NCBI RefSeq assembly: GCF_024349685.1
Contig: NZ_AP025944.1
Location: forward strand, 1,122,001 to 1,186,000
Direction: 5' to 3'
DNA length: 64,000 nucleotides
From: Pseudomonas sp. LRP2-20
Lineage (GTDB): Bacteria > Pseudomonadota > Gammaproteobacteria > Pseudomonadales > Pseudomonadaceae
The stretch's first letter is position 1; each line of letters starts with the position of its first letter. Positions 62,721-64,000 of this stretch are shown here, piece after piece. The notes under the pieces were generated by a model that did not search any database, was not told the origin of the DNA, and was given only the letters and a program-made list of their open reading frames with translations. The translations under genes were made by a program, and so were the position numbers.

Positions 62721-62831
62721 CTAAAAGCCCATGCCCCCGGTTGGATGCAGTATCCAGCCTCGGCAGGGCGTAGGGAAATTATGCATTTGAAGTGTGAAAG
62801 GTCCTACAAGCTCAGTCTGCTTGCAGGACTA

Positions 62832-63386
62832 TCAAGGACGAATCTCGATCAGCGTGCCATCGCGGACCAGGTCCCACACTTCCTGCATGTCGCGGTTGCG
62901 CATGGCGATGCAGCCATCGGTCCAGTCGAGGGTGTGGAAGTACCATTCGGGGTAGTCATCGTTGATCGGCGTGCCGTGGATCATGATCATGCTGCCGGCG
63001 CTCCAGCCTTCGCGGGTGGCGCGGGCGGCGTCGCTGATGTTCGGGTAGGTGATGTGCATGGCCAGGTTGAAGCGGTCGCTTTCCTTGCGCCAGTCCAGCC
63101 AGTAAAGGCCTTCCGGGGTCTTCTTGTCGCCTTCCCGTTCCTTGGCGCCCTTGGGCTGTTTGCCCAGGGAGATGCGGTAGGTCTTCAGCGGCTCGCCGCG
63201 GCTGATCAGTTGCAGGCGCCGCTCGGACTTGATCACCAGCACCTTGTCGATCAGCGGCTGCATGGCGGCCTGGGACTGCGACTGAGCCGGCACGGGCGGT
63301 TGTGGCTTGCGAATGACGACTTCGGTGAAGGCCGCCTGGGACACCGTGGTAACGCAAAGGCAGAAAAGGGCGAACAACCAACGCAT
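62832..63386 (-). CDS. secreted L,D-transpeptidase (YkuD domain)
   Basis: A 184-residue periplasmic enzyme that remodels or cross-links peptidoglycan. It has a signal peptide (cleavage near SQA-AF), a Gln/Pro-rich linker, then the YkuD domain with IMIHGTP near 138 and the catalytic cysteine in WTDGCIAMRN near 158. The usual histidine before GC is an aspartate here, a variant common in the YafK-type branch. It lies 18 bases after the NUDIX gene on the same strand, so the two may form an operon. Confidence 0.92.
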   Translation of the reverse strand: MRWLFALFCLCVTTVSQAAFTEVVIRKPQPPVPAQSQSQAAMQPLIDKVLVIKSERRLQLISRGEPLKTYRISLGKQPKGAKEREGDKKTPEGLYWLDWRKESDRFNLAMHITYPNISDAARATREGWSAGSMIMIHGTPINDDYPEWYFHTLDWTDGCIAMRNRDMQEVWDLVRDGTLIEIRP

Positions 63387-63404
63387 GAAGCAGTACCTGC
63401 GAGC

Positions 63405-63956
63405 TTAAGTGGTGGGCGAAACATTCATCGGCGGCAGGTATTCATGGCCTATCGGGTAGTGCTGCCTGATGCGGTCGCGATAATAGCATTCTAGTGTGCG
63501 AGTGACGGTGCGGAAAGCCAGCTCGCCCCACGGTATTTCGTGTTCCTCGAACAGCCGCACCTCCAGGCTTTCGACACCCACGGCGAATGCCAGGTCGGCC
63601 AGCTCGGCGCGGAAGAAAACATGCACCTGGTTGATGTGCGGCAAGTCGAACAGTTGGTAAAGGGCCATTTCCCCGACGCGGGCGCAGGCTTCCTCGACGG
63701 TTTCGCGACGGGCGGCCTGATCGAGGGTCTCGCCGTTTTCCATGAAACCGGCCGGCAGCGTCCAGAAGCCGCGGCGCGGCTCGATGGCGCGGCGGCACAG
63801 CAGCACCTGGCTGCCCCAGGTGGGCAGCACCCCGGCGACGATATTGGGGTTCTGGTAGTGGATGGTCTGGCAATACTCGCAGACGAACCGCAGGCGACTG
63901 TCGCCTTCGGGGATCCGCTGAATGACCGGCTGGCCGCACGCGCTGCAGAATTTCAT
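63405..63956 (-). CDS. NUDIX hydrolase with N-terminal zinc ribbon
   Basis: A 183-residue hydrolase of nucleoside diphosphate-X compounds. The N-terminal zinc ribbon has CSAC at 4-7 and CEYC near 26-29. The Nudix box GFMENGETLDQAARRETVEE is at about 70-89 and is complete except that the late glycine is replaced by cysteine (EEAC). The plan resembles NudC-like or ADP-ribose-type enzymes, but the substrate is open. Start at 63956, with the zinc ribbon beginning at residue 1. Confidence 0.92.
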   Translation of the reverse strand: MKFCSACGQPVIQRIPEGDSRLRFVCEYCQTIHYQNPNIVAGVLPTWGSQVLLCRRAIEPRRGFWTLPAGFMENGETLDQAARRETVEEACARVGEMALYQLFDLPHINQVHVFFRAELADLAFAVGVESLEVRLFEEHEIPWGELAFRTVTRTLECYYRDRIRQHYPIGHEYLPPMNVSPTT

Positions 63957-64000
63957 GGTGTTCTTCCCTGTTGACCCGGTTATCTTGGCGCGCCAGGCGG
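63957..64000. other. right window edge
   Basis: 44 bases upstream of the NUDIX gene; too short to assign anything. Confidence 0.5.

Overview
The window looks like chromosomal DNA of a Pseudomonas putida-group bacterium. The base composition is GC-rich, the intergenic gaps carry the REP sequence typical of that group, and the gene order (arginine deiminase, heme uptake, glucose catabolism, leuA, xseA, guaBA, tadA, mltF, purL) matches what I remember of the P. putida KT2440 region around PP_0997 to PP_1040. That match is from memory and was not searched. No tRNA, rRNA, CRISPR array, insertion sequence or prophage was seen.

Layout. 1-9.2 kb: a partial ACT-domain sigma-54 regulator, the arginine deiminase operon arcD-arcA-argF-arcC plus a small DUF5064-like gene (all minus strand, behind a well-placed ANR-type promoter), and a divergent second arcD. 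9.2-14.5 kb: heme acquisition by cell-surface signalling (ECF sigma factor, FecR-type anti-sigma, TonB receptor with signalling domain, PigA-type heme oxygenase), with a Fur box in front. 14.8-33.2 kb: a near-complete glucose module made of gap, edd-glk-gltR-gltS, an AGE-family isomerase, the gtsABCD-oprB uptake genes, a hexose-6-phosphate mutarotase, hexR and zwf-pgl-eda. Three HexR-type operators lie at gap, edd and zwf, and Crc/Hfq-type A-rich motifs lie in front of gtsA and the mutarotase gene. Together these genes carry glucose through the outer and inner membranes, phosphorylate it and run the Entner-Doudoroff cycle.

33.4-43.4 kb: leuA with a leucine-rich upstream micro-ORF, an M23 peptidase, xseA, a LysR regulator divergent from a TauE/SafE permease, a Cys-motif protein, and guaB-guaA behind a strong sigma-70 promoter. 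43.4-51.3 kb: an AraC regulator divergent from a four-gene cassette (secreted protein, two paralogous membrane proteins, M48 metalloprotease), then a Tat-exported multicopper oxidase, tadA and mltF. 51.4-56.3 kb: a triplicated palindromic repeat, purL and a NIF3-like protein. 56.3-64 kb: a more variable stretch with a HET-C-domain protein and a coupled small ORF, a secreted NucA-type nuclease, a PhoX phosphatase, a truncated TpsB gene, an L,D-transpeptidase and a NUDIX hydrolase.

The least explained items are a 243-bp palindromic element at three loci (one copy internally triplicated with an exact 163-bp period, two copies bracketing the heme genes in opposite orientation), the M48 cassette, the HET-C locus and the leuA leader ORF.
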